Assembly (NCBI GenBank): GCA_963575745.1
Contig: CAUYUJ010015009.1
Location: 194,773-258,772 of the forward strand
Reading direction: 5' to 3'
Source: Prorocentrum cordatum
Lineage: Eukaryota; Sar; Dinophyceae; Prorocentrales; Prorocentraceae
Length of the DNA stretch: 64,000 bases
A program made the position numbers and the translations under genes. Of the stretch, positions 32,228 through 43,410 are shown piece by piece. Within the stretch, counting starts at the first letter, position 1, and every line of letters starts with the position of its first letter. A model generated the notes under the pieces. It was not told where the DNA came from and did not search any database. It was given only the letters and a program-made list of their open reading frames with translations.

Positions 32228-33911
32228 CTATGCGACGTCAACTGGCGACGGCAGCCGAAATCGGACCTTTGACCAGGGGCCAGTCGCCTTTGGAGGGGTC
32301 GGCCATGTAAGCGGCCTGAGGTCGAGATCGAGGGGGCGACGGGCTGCGTGCACATGCGGGGCGGAGTGCGCTGCGCGTCTCATCGGTTCGATCCCGCTCC
32401 AAGCCCTCCCCGCCCCCGCTCCCCGGGTGCCCGCTGGGGTCAGTCCGAGGCTGACCAGCTGGCGCGTCTTGTCGCGTGCAGCGCGGATCACGCGCATGCG
32501 CGCAACACGGCGTAGCACGGTGGCAGTGCGCTTGGCCCGCGTGCTCACTCCAACCCGGCGCCCGCTGGCGAAATCCACGCCCAGGCTGCGCGCCGAGATC
32601 CTGGACTTGCCGCGGAGGGGGCGGCGTCGCCGCATGACCTCGCGGCCGCGGGCAGACATGTTGGCCAGCGCCGCGCCCTTGCCGTCGTTGGCGACAAGCC
32701 CGTCCGCCGTCAGGGCGCCTCGAATCCGTCTGTGGGCCGAGCTGACGTTCTCCGCCGCCAGCCAGGGGTGCCCGACCTTGCCGAGCTGGATGTCGTCCAC
32801 GGTGACCCCCATGTCCACGGCGCCGAGGGCCGCTATCTCGTCGAGCCGCGGCACGAGGAAGGTGCGCATGCAGAGGTCCGCGAAGCTGCAGCCTGCCACC
32901 ACGCCCCGCAACGGGACGCACCAACCCGTCGCCGCGCCGTCCACGGTGACGAGCCTCGGCAGGGCGTAGAGCATGATGAGCAGCCGCATCAGCAACATGT
33001 CGAAGCCCAGTGCGTGGGCTCGGACGACCAGCGGCGCCCACGGGATGAGCTCGTAAGCCATGAAGAGGTCCATGAGCACGGAGAAGGCCGACTGCTTGCG
33101 GTGAGTCGCGACCTCGGCATTGGCCGCCTGGGTCCACGCGCACGTCTCGCAGCTGCGACCCGACGTGCCGTATATGTAGTCCTGCTGGTGGGCGCTGGCC
33201 CAGCGTGCGCCGACTGTGCCGCGCGTCCAGCGTGCGAAGGGGCGCAGCACTCCCGCGTCGGCCCCGGTGGTGCGGACTCCCGACTCGGCCTTTGGGATCA
33301 GCACCATCTGCAGCACCGCCAACGTCTTGGGGACGTAGCCGAGGGTCAGCATGCGCCTCCAGACGGTGGCGAAGGGCCTCCAGCGCGCCGTCGGACAGGG
33401 AGGTGACGTGCCGAGGGTGAAATGCATCACCTCCCAACGCCGTGACGCGCGCGAAGGACTGGCCCACCTTGCGCAGCTCGTCGGGCGTCGGCAGCGGAGG
33501 GCCGTCGCCCAACTCCGCTGGCCAGCTGACAGCGTCCAGCCAAGCACCCTCGCCCTGCAGGGCGTGCCAGTGCCGTGGGCGGATGGCCGCGTTGGCCGCC
33601 TCCTGCACAGTCTGCAGGTCCACCGCAGGCGACCAGCGGGCAGCTGCCCATGGGGCGGGCTCGCGGATCCAGCGGAAAGCCCTGCGCAGGCCCTCGGCGG
33701 CAGTGGCGTCGCGCGTCCAATCCAGCCAGGACCTGTAGCGCCTGTGTGACGCGCGCCCTGCCGCCGCCGAGGCCTGTCGTCGAAGCAAGGTCAGCAGCTC
33801 ATCGCATTCATCATCAGGAAGACGGTGTAGACGCCTCGCCGGCCGCCGCCAGGTGCGCCACGCCGCAGGTTCGCCGCCGGGGACGGGAGGCTTGAAGCGC
33901 AGGAGCTTCAC
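32228..33911 (-). pseudogene. LINE-C reverse transcriptase
   Basis: Starts with a linker (RRYRSWLDWTRDA) and the pre-palm block LPTPDELRKVGQSFA ... GGDAFHPRH (33491-33400). Between about 33374 and 33340 the frame shifts, then YVPKTLAVLQMVLIPKAESG, YIYGTSGRSCETCAW, motif A SVLMDLFMAYELI (Asp at 33070), PLRGVVAGCSFADL, and motif C VTVDDIQLGKVG (VDD at 32800-32792). All three catalytic aspartates are kept. LGVDFASGRR marks the usual post-palm region. The enzyme copies element RNA into DNA at the nicked target. Only one shift separates the two halves. Confidence 0.85.
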
Positions 33912-34978
33912 CTGCAGGCGCCGCGCATGGGCGGCCTGCTCCGCCGCCTGCAGCAGCCGCCGCTCCTGCGCCCGATCGCCCAGCCAACCCCAATGCCGTG
34001 GGCTGCCGGCTGCTGGGGCGGTGGCGGTCCAGCTGGGTCTGGACAGTGCGCAGGCCCTCGCTCCTGCCGCAGGACCTGCTTGCCTCGCGGGTGCCCTCCA
34101 GGTCGAAGTGCCGCAGCAGCTCGTCTTCGTATGTGTTCAAGACCCTGCAGCAGGTTGCCTCCAAGCCTGCTGCTGTGGTCACCGTGGCCAGGTCGCCGTG
34201 GACGTCGGTCCAGTCGGGGCCTGGAAGCCGAGGCCCAATTAAGGGCTGGGCTGGGAAAGCTCGGGCATTATGCACATGCGTCGCGGGGCCGCCTGGCTTC
34301 GGCAAGGCCAGCTGCAACGGCGCCGCACGGTGCGTCCGCGCATCGAAGCGGTCGCAACGGCTGGTGCCCTTGATGGGCGTGTCCGCGCCCGCGCAGAAGT
34401 AGTCCAGCACCCTCGTGGATGTAGCCGCGATGCGCGCGGCCTCCCCCGAACAGGCCAGGCAGGCGCGCGCCGAGCGCGGGGGGCAGGTGGGCCTCGTCCG
34501 CGACCTCGGGCAGCATATTCCAGTCGGCCCCCGCGACAAAGGGGCGGTGCACGGCCCTGACGACCGAGCCCAAATTGGCAAGCAGGTCCAGGCTGAAGTC
34601 GCTCAGGTCCTGGTTGGTGTGGGAATACGCCCAGATCAGCAAGGTGCCCGCAGTCGAACCCAGAGATGTCATCCAAAAACCCAAGCGGGCAGAACAACGA
34701 ATCGAAATGCGGTCATCGCTGAATTCGACGCGCTTCATGCGCGACCACGGGCGCACCCAAATTCCAACTCCTGAGGATGCTCCTCCCTTGTCCGTCGCAA
34801 TCGCGGGGGCGAGGTCGGCCGCCCATCCCGCTCGCTTGGCTGCTCGAAAGGCTGCTGCCAGCCGTAGGTCGTCGAACAGGCGACGCTCCTGGATGGGGGT
34901 GGCCTGCGCCTCGTCGTCGACGTTGCCCTGCTCCAGCTGTGCCAGGCAAGCGCCCCAGCACGTGACATTCACCGTCGT
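33912..34978 (-). pseudogene. LINE-C endonuclease domain and linker
   Basis: VNVTCWGACL (about 34970), IQERRLFDDL (acidic motif), SSGVGIWVRP, then PFVAGADWNMLP (catalytic DWN at about 34520). At a GGGGG run (plus 34443-34447) the frame shifts and goes on as STRVLDYFCAGADTPIKG and HRAAPLQLAL, the C-terminal part of the domain, then TYEDELLRHF and a linker. A further shift near 33930-33990 joins it to the RT frame. Similar in order to LINE-A and LINE-D endonucleases. Confidence 0.8.
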
Positions 34979-35434
34979 GGAGGCCAGGGTGTCGCCATCG
35001 CCCGCGTAGCTGCGCGGCCGCAGAGATGCCGACTGCCTCGGCCCAGCGCCCACCGCCACTGGGCAATCGGGCCCGCGCCTCGCGCAGAGGGACTCGCCGA
35101 CCGACGGGTCCGCGCCTCCCCCAGGGAGGGGCACTCCGCCACCCGCAGCGTTGGCCACCTCTGGGCAGTCGGGTCTACGCCTTACGTAGAAGGACGCACC
35201 AGCCGACGGGCCCACGCCTCCCGTCGGGAGGGGCTCACCGTCACCCGGGGTGGCCGAAGGCCCGGCGCAGCGCCCAGCAGCCGACGCTCCCTGCCCATTA
35301 TCTCCCTTCGGGATGCCGACCTCCTGAGGCGGCTCGACCTCCGGAGAGGGCCACGCGCTGCGGGTGAGAAGTTGGGCAGGGGTCTGCCCAAGCAGATGCC
35401 GACGAGCGGGGCGTTGACGCAGAGGAGCTCGCAC
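34979..35434 (-). pseudogene. LINE-C ORF2 N-terminal repeat region
   Basis: In frame with the endonuclease start. Contains a duplicated block of about 30 residues (PDCPEVANAAGGG/PDCPVAVGAG with preceding VRRR/CARR), visible in DNA as imperfect direct repeats at 35045-35245. Function unknown; the true start codon of ORF2 is uncertain. Confidence 0.5.
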
Positions 35435-35761
35435 ATGGCCCTGACCCTCTTCGTTGCCCCCCTCGCATTGACAGCTGGCGAAGGGCGCTCGTGGTAGACG
35501 GCCAGTCGACGTCGTAGCACTCCCCTTGGGTAGCCGAACGCCGACGTGTTGCCGTAGTTGTAGTCGTCGTGGCAGCTGGCCTCACACTCCCCTGATTAGC
35601 CGTCCAGCCCCTATTAGTTCATGTGGTTGTAGCCGCAGCCGTCGCCCAGGGACTCCCGATCCCTGATCATGTCCGCCGCGTGCTTCGTGAGGCGCATGGC
35701 AGGCACCGTTGCCCGACGACGGAGGCCTCGCCGAGTGCGGCGCGCCTGTGGCGCCCGCAGC

Positions 35762-36986
35762 TCAGGCCGAAGTGCTGCCGCCGCGCCCGAGGCCCTTGGC
35801 GCCGGCCGCGGAGGGGCCTGCCCGACCTGGCGGCCCGCCCGCGGCCTTCCCCGCTGCTGCTGGTCGAGTTCGGCCCTGCTCCATGACGTCAGGGGCAGGC
35901 GTTGGCGTGGCAGCCGTGCTGGGGGCCGACTGTGCCGCCGCCGCGGGCGCCTGTGGCGTCGCGGCGGCGGCTGGCGGAGATGCCCGCGCCGCCGCGGGCG
36001 CCTGTGGCGTCGCGGCGGCGGCTGCAGCCGCTGCTGCAGGTGCCCGCTCGGTAGCAGCGCCTCCGTCATCGGTGGCCTCCGCGGTCCTGCGCTTCTTCGT
36101 CCTGAGGCGGTCCCGCTGCGCTCGGTGCGCCTCCTCGAGCTCCTGTGTGGGGGGGGTCTTGAACTGGCCGAATGCCTCGCGCGTCATGCTGCCGAACGTG
36201 TCCTGCAGCTCCTGTCGGCGCCTCTGAGCCTCCAGGCGGTCGCTCTCCTCGACCTCGAAGCCGTCCAGCTCCTCAAAGCCGAAGAGGTCTTCGTCGCCCA
36301 GCGTCCAAGCCGTCCCGCCAGCCAGGACAACGGAGATGCTGAGGCGCGGCGCGGCGGCGGCGTCTGGCGAGGGCTGGGGCGCCGCTGACGTAGCCAACGC
36401 ATGCGCCACGGCCGTGTGCGCCTGGGTGGCGTGATCGAGGACCTCGGAGCGCTCGCCCACGCGGGCCTTGGCGTCGTCCAGCTGACGCTGCAGCTCCTCA
36501 GTCTCCAGCGTAGCTTCCTGGAGCGCCTCCGCCGCTGCCTCCTTGGCCTTGCATGCTTCGCCCACGGACAAGGGCCTGGCCACGCGTTGAGCCCTGACCT
36601 CGCCCAGCTTCGCTTAGTACTTGGCGACCTCGGGCCCGCCGCCGCTGAGGCGGAGCAGCTCCGCCAGCTGGGCGAGCTTTGACTCCTCTGGGTCCTCGTC
36701 CGCTGGCACGAGGGCGAGGTCGCTGGAGAAGCGCATTCGGCGGCTGCCTGTGCCTCGGCTCCCAGACGCCGAGCGTGCGCTGGCCGAGGCGCCGCCTGTC
36801 GCCTCGCATCAGGGTGAGCAGCCGCGGCCGCCGTCACGGTCGCGGCTCGGTGGGCGGGCGTCTCTGCACGCGATGTGCGCCGCCGCCGCCACCAGTGGGG
36901 CGAGCCTGGGCGAGGACCAGCGGCTTCTTGCAGTGGCCGCACCAGGTCCACCACTCCTCGTCCTTGCGGCAGCCGCAATGCTGGCA
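35762..36986 (-). pseudogene. LINE-C ORF1: zinc finger and coiled coil, one nonsense codon and a shift
   Basis: The N-terminal part has LACQHCGCRKDEEWWTWCGHCK (Cys pairs at 36986-36975 and 36941-36930), a two-CxxC zinc ribbon or RanBP2-like finger. That frame ends at 36834; a different frame then carries RRMRFSSDLALVPADEDPEE and AQLAELLRLSGGGPEVAKY, followed by TAA at 36616-36614, and continues in the same frame as AKLGEVRAQRVARPLSV with a helical, Glu/Gln-rich coiled coil (EALQEATLETEELQRQL) and an Ala-rich tail to 35762. The in-frame continuation past the TAA shows a recent nonsense change. Probable RNA-binding ORF1 protein. Confidence 0.7.
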
Positions 36987-37247
36987 CGCCAAAGGGCGCG
37001 GTGCGCCCCCGCGCCCCGCCTGTGCCCCTGCTGCCGCGTCCATTGGTGGCGCGCTGCCGCGATGCGCGGCGAGGCGCGCGACGTCGCGTTGATGTCGGTG
37101 TCGCCCCCGCGCCTGCGAACGCAGTCGGCGCCGGCGGCGGAGCCGCGCTGGCGACCTCGACCGCCCCCTGCAGTCGGAATCCGCCGTCGGTCGCGCCCGC
37201 CACTCAGGCGGCGCTGGGGGCCATCGCGCGCAGGCCCCCGTGCCCGC

Positions 37248-37268
37248 TGCGGGGCAAAACGGCTATGG
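37248..37268 (-). other. Degenerate spliced-leader relic (tentative)
   Basis: Plus-strand core GGCAAAACGGCTATGG matches the reverse-complemented leader core GCCAAAATGGCTACGG at 13 of 16. Accepted only because it sits exactly between the LINE-C ORF1 side and a (GGA)n tract, as in LINE-A, LINE-D and the retrogene. Confidence 0.45.
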
Positions 37269-37286
37269 CCCGCCGCGAGCCACCTA

Positions 37287-37288
<2 letters not shown>

Positions 37289-37317
<29 letters not shown>

Positions 37318-37495
37318 GAGGAGGAGGGAGGAGGAGGAGGAGGAGGAGGAGGAGGAGGAGGAGAGGAGGAGGAGGAGGAGGAGGAGGAGGAGAGGAGGAA
37401 GAGGAGGAGGAGGAGGAGGAGGAGGAGGAGAGGAGGAGGAGAGGAGAGGAGGAGGAGGAGGAGGGAGGAGGAGGAGGAGGAGGAGGAGGATGCGG
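37289..37495. repeat. (GGA)n tract at the 5' flank of LINE-C
   Basis: About 200 bp of near-pure GGA starting 20 bp from the leader relic. Confidence 0.95.
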
Positions 37496-37499
37496 AAAG

Positions 37500-38640
37500 G
37501 ATAGGGATGGGGGGACGAAAGGGGGGTGGAGGTGGGAGATGGGGGGATGGGGCCTTTCAACTGGGGGGCGGGATGTCTCGAAATCCAAAAGAGCGCGTTC
37601 TGTGGTCGCTTGGAGGGGGGGGGGTTGGAACCAGATCCCCCCCCTGGATGAAAAGGGGTTCGCACCCCCCCCAGTTCCCGTGACGGAGGGGGGGGGTCGA
37701 ACCCCCCCCCCCCTTGGCGGCGGCGGCGGCTGGCGGCGGTGGCGGCTGGCGGCGGGAACGACGATTCCCTTGTCTGGGCCGGCGCCAGCGCCTGCGGCGG
37801 CGGGCGGCGGCGGCGGGGGGCGTCGACGAGGACGACGGTGGTGGTGGTGGTGGGTTGTGGTGGTGGTGGCGGTGGTGGTGGCGGTGGTGGCGGTGTGGTG
37901 GTTTGTTGTGGTGGTGGTGGTGGTAGTGGTGGCGGGTGGTGGTGGTGGTGGTTGTAGTGGTTTGGTGGTGGTGTGGTGTGGTGGTGGTTTGTGGTGGTGG
38001 TGGTGGCGGTGGTGGTGGTGGGTTGTGGTGGTGGTGGTGGTGGTTTTTGGTGGTGGTGCTGCTGCTGCTGCTGGTGGTGGTAGTGGTCGCGGTGGTGGTG
38101 GTGGTGGTGTGGTGGTTCGTGGTGGTGGTGTTTGGTTGTGGTGTTGGTAATGGTGGTGGTTGTGGGGTGGTGGTGGCGTGGTAGATTGTGGTGGTGGTGG
38201 TGGGGTGGTAGTGGTGGTGGTTTTTGTGGTGGTGGTGGTGGTGGTGGTGGTGGTGGTGGTGGTGGTGGTGAGTTGTGTGGTGGTGGTGGTGGTGGTGGTG
38301 GTTGTGTGGTGGGTTGTGGTGGTGGTGGTGGGTTGAGGCGGTGGTGGTGGTGGGTAGGGTGGTGGTGGTGGTGGTGGTGGTGGTGGTGGTGGTTATCGTC
38401 GCTGCGTCCCCGCCGTCGCCGCGGCGCCGGCGCCAAGGGGAGGGGGGTTGAACCCCCCCCTCCCGGCGCAAGGGGGGGGGACCCCCCCCTTGAGCTGCCT
38501 CTGGTCATCGTCGCTGCGCCCCCGCCGTCGGCGCTGCTGGCGGCCGCCGGCGCCGGCGCCGAAAAGGGGGGGTTTCACCCCCCCCCCTTTGTCGGGAGGG
38601 GGGGGGTGTTTGGTGGGAGGGGAGTGATCGACGACGCCGA
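37500..38640. repeat. G-run/C-run hairpin cluster around a (GGT)n tract
   Basis: 37610-37715 and 38440-38615 contain repeated pairs of G6-G10 and C7-C12 runs separated by 4-8 bases such as TTGAA, TCGAA or TTTCA (for example at 37683-37710, 38442-38462, 38567-38590). Between them lies (GGT)n at 37835-38395. Each pair can fold as a hairpin; the G-runs can also form quadruplexes. No gene recognised. Confidence 0.8.
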
Positions 38641-39090
38641 ATGTTGGGGGGGGGGCCCTCCCCGCGATTCGAAACGCGCCGCCGAATGCTCCCAAGGCAA
38701 GCGCTCGTGAAACGCGTTCTCTCTCAAGTCCCAAAGGCGCCCCCCACAGGCCCCAAGACGATCCCAACAGGACCCCAAAATGCCGTCAAGACAACCAATC
38801 TCCAAAGGTCGGGGCAGAGCGGGGGCCTCTCGGGAGCATGCCCACGCAGGAAGCCATTACCGCGGCGGAGGAGCTCCACGCGAAGCTGTCCAGGCAGTCC
38901 GCGGAACTCATCGAGCTTCAGTCTCAGCGGCAGAGGCTCCCAGCCAGAGCGCCCCTGGCCTCCGCGCAGGCCGACTCCCGCAGTCGCCGGATCGGTCCGC
39001 CAGGTGGAGGCGCTACGGCACCGGCGGCGCGGGCCAGGGTCTGCGCGCGCAGGCGTCGCAGCTCGCCTACGGCCTGCATGCGGTGGGCGA
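38641..39090. other. No recognisable gene
   Basis: Mixed GC-rich spacer. A short plus-strand frame (from 38838) with EELHAKLSRQSAELIELQSQRQ looks coiled-coil-like but runs into the GGA tract. Not enough to call a gene. Confidence 0.3.
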
Positions 39091-39520
39091 AAAGGAGGAG
39101 GAGAAGGAGGGGGAGGAGGAGGGGGAGGAGGAGGAGGAGGAGGAGGAGAGAGGAGGAGGAGGAGGAGGAGGAGGGAGGAGGAGGAGGAGGAGGAGGAGGA
39201 GGAGGAGGAGGAGGAGGAGGAGGAGGAGGAGGAGGAGGAGGAGGAGGAGGAGGAGGAGGAGGAGGAGGAGGAGGCGGAGGAGGAGGAGGAGGGGGGAGGA
39301 GGAGGAGGAGGAGGAGGAGGAGAAGGAGAGGAGGAGGAGGAGGAGGAGGAGAGGAGAAGGAGGAGGAGGAGGAGGAGGAGGAGGAGGAGGAGGAGAAGGA
39401 AGAGGAGGAGGAGGAGGAGGAGGAGGAGGAGGAGGAGGAGGAGGAGGAGGAGGAGGAGGAGGAGGAGGAGGAGGAGGAGAGGAGGAGGAGGAGGAGGAGG
39501 AGGAGGAGGAGGAGGAGGAG
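39091..39520. repeat. (GGA)n tract, 430 bp
   Basis: The most regular long GGA run of the window. Poly-Glu, poly-Arg and poly-Gly frames are artefacts. Confidence 0.96.
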
Positions 39521-39739
39521 GACACAAACTAGGTGCGCTCGCGTCATATCTGACATCCTACCCTTCCCTCCCATCCCTTACCATGGCGCAAATCCCCTCT
39601 CTACTCGCACAGTCGGATGTCGAGCAGGGCAATGATCCCGAAAGGGTACGTGATGCATTGTAGAGCACGGCGTGGCATGGCGTAGAAGAGCACCGCGAAA
39701 CGTAGTATCAACCTAACTTTGCGTTGCATGCCGTGGCAT

Positions 39740-40555
39740 GGCACGGGAAATGACGCCAGCGCTGCAGCGGGAGCACGAGTCGAAACGAGCGGAAGCGCGG
39801 AAATGAGGCCAGCGCTGCAGCGGGAACGCGATCCGGAATCGGCCCGGGAGGCTTCCCGGGCGCCAGAAGCAGGACGTCAGCATTTTCAAAAAAAAATGTG
39901 TATTGGAATGGCCTTTTTTCGGCGCCGCCTCGGAACTCGATTCTCCGGCGGCGGCCGGAACCGGCTCCGGACCCGGCCCGGGCGCTGGCCCGGGCGCGGG
40001 CTCGGGCGTCCTGCCCGGGCGCCGGCTCGGGCGCCGGCCCGGGCGTCGGAATCGGCCCAGGAGGCCTCCCGGGCGACGGAAGCAGAAATTCAGCATGTTC
40101 AAAAGAAAAATGTGTATTGTTTTTTTTTCGGCGCCGCCTCGGAACTCGATTTTCCGGCGCCGGCCGAAACCGGCTCTGGACCCGGCCCGGGCACCGGCCC
40201 GGGCGCCGGCTCGGGCGTCCGGCCCAGGTGCCGGCTCGGGCGCCGGCCCGGGCGTCGGAATCTGCCCGGGAGGCCTCCCGGGCGCCGGAAGCAGAAATTC
40301 AGCATTTTCAGAAGAAAAATGTGTATTTGAATGGCCTTTTTTCGGCGCCGCTTCGGAACTCGATTCTCCGGCGGCGGCCGGAACCGGCTCCGGACCCGGC
40401 CCGAGCGCCGGCCTGGGCGCTGGCTCGGGCGTGCAGCCTGGGCGCCGGCGGAAATGATGCCAGCGCTGCAGCGGGAGCACGATTCGGAACGAGTGGGGCC
40501 CGAAAATGAGGCCGGCGCCCCAGCGAGAGCAGCATTTTGGAAAAAAATGCAAGCG
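39740..40555. repeat. ~210-bp GC-rich tandem array, three units with nested subrepeats
   Basis: TGTGTATT occurs at 39897, 40111 and 40320 (spacing 214 and 209), each followed by TTTTTCGGCGCCGC and then GAACTCGATT[C/T]TCCGGCG. Inside each unit CCCGGGCGCCGGCTCGGGCG-type 12-18-bp subrepeats expand and contract. The ends of the array carry GCCAGCGCTGCAGCGGGA (39757, 39810, 40461). Frames through it encode Pro/Ala/Gly-rich strings and are not believed. Confidence 0.88.
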
Positions 40556-40669
40556 AAAACCAAACTCCTGGGAAACCTGTGTGTAAAAAGCAATGCGCGG
40601 GGGGGGGGCGGCTACTCCCAAGACGTCATCAAGGGAAGAGGGAGAGTAGTATTCATATTGAGTCATTGT

Positions 40670-40905
40670 GGCGGAGGAGGAGGAGGAGGAGGAGGAGGAG
40701 GGAAAAGGAGGAGGAGGAGGAGGAGGAGGAGGAGGAGGAGAGGAGGAGGGAGGAGGAGGAGGAGGAGGGGAAGGAGGGAGGAGGAGGAGGAGGAGGAGGA
40801 GGAGGAGGAGGAGGAGGAAGAGGAGGAGGAAAAGGAGGAGGAGGAGGAGGAGGAGAAGGAGGAGGAGGAGGAGGAGGAGGAGGAGGAAAGGGAGGAGGAG
40901 GGGGA
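40670..40905. repeat. (GGA)n tract at the 3' flank of LINE-D
   Basis: Ends with GGATTAGGTTAGGTTAGG at 40904-40921, about 285 bp from the LINE-D stop codon. Confidence 0.95.
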
Positions 40906-41205
40906 GGATTAGGTTAGGTTAGGCACGCCACTAGACCTGCCACCTCATGCAGGCACAGAAGCCCCTGCACGACACGGCGAGCCCGTGGAATCACTTCATC
41001 CATCCAGTTTCACCGCCGCTCGTCGGCCCTCTGGGCACGGTGGGGGCCCCCTCCTAGGTGCCAGGGACACGGGCGCACTGGGGTTCACGACGGGCGGGCG
41101 AGCGGCGGCGGCGAGGGACTCAGTAGGCGGAGGCCCTACCTCGCCGCACGCAGACGACGGGTGCATCTCCTCACCGTCGTGAAATAACTCCAGTTCAATG
41201 TGCTC

Positions 41206-42190
41206 TCATGCGGGCTGCGCCAATGCCGTCGAGGATGAGCTTGCTGCGAATATTCGTGGTTGTCCAGTCTGCTGCAAACTGGACTCGGCCTTTCCGAACA
41301 ATTCGTCAAGGTCGTGCTGCGCATCGCGGTCGTCGTAATCGATCACCTGCATCTGCTCTGCGTCCAGGCCAGGCACTGTGCCAACTTCATCTGATGGATG
41401 TACTGGCGACGCATCTTGCTCCACTCGAGAAGCTCCACCCCGTGCTTGAGCGACTCCATGTACTGCGTGCCTTCTCATAACTCGACGTCGTGTGCGTGGG
41501 GGAGGTGGCTCAGTAATTGGCGGTGGTGATGGATCAAAATGTTGCTGCGGTACATGTGGAGCAACAAGTTCCTGATCGTGCATCTGCCTGACTAGTCTGG
41601 CTCGTTCTGCTTCCAGGGCCGCCTTCGGCGGGCCTTTGTAACCAGGATATCTTCCATCACGAATGCGTTTCAACGCGTCCTGGCCATTCTTGGTGATGAC
41701 CTCCTCGCACGTCTCTCTCAAACCCTTGCTCATCGTGGTGCCGTGCACCGCGCATTGAGCACATGGCAAAAGCCTTGCTTCGTCCATTCGCTAACAGTGT
41801 GTGGCGGATGTAACCAGCCTTGCCCATAACACTACCATCCTTGACGTCGACTATCTCATCGGCGGTGGCGAAGGTGGTCTCGCACGGTGTGTCCACGAAC
41901 TGCTGCAGGGCGTCCGCGGTGACATGCTGCCTGCAAGCCGTGCAGCACCACGTCTTCTTTAGCTTGACCATGTGGTGCTTTGACTTCTCGGCCATGATTT
42001 TTGCTTTCTCGATCTTTACTTGGAGCTTGGCTGTCGACTTTCGGCGCGCCGAAGATCGGCGTCCGCTGAGTCGGCCAGCGCTTGTCGTGCTCGGAGTCGG
42101 ACATGGGCGCAAATCGCATCCCACTCGTCCGTGCGCGGCAGCGGTTGACATGCCCTTTCCCAAGACGACTCTGCTGCCACTGTCGCCAGT
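41206..42190 (-). pseudogene. LINE-D C-terminal region with CxxC motif
   Basis: Frame 1 (to about 41800) has KLQVKIEKAKIMAEKSKHH and WCCTACRQHVTADALQQF, then GYIRHTLLANGRSKAFA. Frame 2 (41787-41206) continues MDEARLLPCAQCAVHG, SKGLRETCEEVI and GRYPGYKGP to a stop at 41206. The cysteine-rich block parallels FCARCGAH at the end of LINE-C. Function unknown; possibly nucleic-acid binding. Confidence 0.65.
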
Positions 42191-42767
42191 GCATCCGCAC
42201 AGCTGTTGCCCACCGCGAAGATCGGGTTGACCGCTTCCGCCTCGTCGTCGTCCTGATGGGCACTCCACCTCGATGTGCCGTTGCTCGCTCTCCATGATGG
42301 CTCGCTTGATGCGTGCCCATATATCTGCGTTCCTACCGCGTCCTAGGTCTCGAGCTTTGCCTTTATTCCAAGCGTTGGAGCAGCGGGTAGTGGTCCGTGA
42401 CGTAGACGATATCTCCAATAATCTCTTCGATCGCGATCGCGAAGGCGGTGAGCTCTGCCCTAGGTGCCGTCTGTCGCGGTCCAGGTAGATCTGCCATCGT
42501 GCCCGCTGTCATGTTCCACTCCCCATCGATCATCTCCATGGCAGCTGCCCCGATGCCGGCCCCTCTGCGCCTGGGATCTGCTCCGTGTACTCCTCCCGAT
42601 CCGTCTCCGAAGATGTATAGTTTTCTGCCGGGGACTCTCGCTTGCCCGAAGGAACCAAGCATGACGTAGTCTTGCCTGTCGATGTCGGGGGCGATCGGGG
42701 GTGTGAGCTCCTTCGGCGGAATACCTCGCAACCGTAGCGCTGGGTTAGCATCAACTCCTGCCAACAC
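42190..42767 (-). pseudogene. LINE-D RNase H domain
   Basis: KLYIFGDGSGG (Asp at 42605), QTAPRAELTAFAIAIEE (Glu at 42455) and DIVYVTDHYPLLQRL (Asp at 42395) are in one frame that stops at 42363. DIWARIKRAIMESEQRHIEVE follows in a second frame, and GNSCADALATVA (42210-42175), the final catalytic region, in a third. All four catalytic positions survive but not in one frame. Confidence 0.82.
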
Positions 42768-43410
42768 TTTCGTCGCAATGTACTCTGTCTTCTCATGTGC
42801 CTCGCTCCCTTTGTTACAAGGGCATGTGGAGATGTGACGGAGAAGGGTCTCTGGCTCCTGTTTGCACCGACCGCAGATGTCGGAATCGCATTCGTAGCCG
42901 GCTTGGATTTGTCTAACTCTTGGCCATGGTCCACCTGTAACGACGACGTTGTTGAGAACCCAACCATGCCATTCAGCTTTGTCCGCGTGCCGCTTTTGTT
43001 ATGTGCCGATATGCCAGACGTCGCCTCCATTGCACAAATCTTCACCGTGCAGGTGCGTGGCCGCTTGCTTCCACCTCGCCGTGTCCAAGTCGGTCTCGAG
43101 GTCTTCCAGAAGCTGAGTGGTCTCGATCGCGTCCACACCGCATCTGCCTTGCAGGTCGTGTGGGTCGCTTCCATTCTGCTGTTTAAACTGGCTTTCGCCC
43201 TGCCGTGATGAGAGTCGCCTGCAAAGCGGCGACGGGTCCATGGACCTTATGCCACATCTTGGTGCCAACTCGAAGAAGGGTTCGGTACGTCGGTGTCCAG
43301 ATCTGCTGTGCTCGCTCGTGAAGTTCTGGGTGGAGATGCCATTGGTGCAGCCATTCGCTAACCGGCTGCCGTCGTAGAGATATACCTGGATCTTTGAGAT
43401 GATATAACAC
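42768..43410 (-). pseudogene. LINE-D RT connection region with zinc-knuckle motif
   Basis: One frame from 43268 passes an in-frame TAA at 43001-42999 and continues as KAEWHGWVLNNVVVTGG, CDSDICGRCKQEPETLLRHISTCP (Cys-Cys-His-Cys type knuckle) and then joins the RNase H frame without another break. So a single nonsense codon is the only damage here. Confidence 0.65.

Larger units (their letters stand above)
30643..37268 (-). mobile_element. LINE-C: near full-length non-LTR retrotransposon with RNase H, broken
   Basis: Minus-strand order: leader-like sequence (37268-37248), ORF1 with CxxC zinc finger, ORF2 with endonuclease, RT, RNase H and a C-terminal cysteine cluster, stop at 30643. All hallmark domains are present, in the order expected for RNase H-bearing LINE clades. 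At least four frame changes and one nonsense codon make this copy non-autonomous as assembled. (GGA)n tracts lie outside both ends. Confidence 0.88.

Noticed and set aside
32238-33911. 557-codon ORF as an intact protein
   Set aside because: Only its first 180 codons are RT; the rest is a shadow of the RT in the neighbouring frame.
37739-38710. Trp/Gly/Val-rich and His/Pro/Thr-rich ORFs
   Set aside because: Artefacts of the (GGT)n tract.
40906-40921. (TTAGG)3 as interstitial telomere repeat
   Set aside because: Only three units at the edge of a purine tract; dinoflagellate telomeres are reported as TTTAGGG, and three units can arise by chance.
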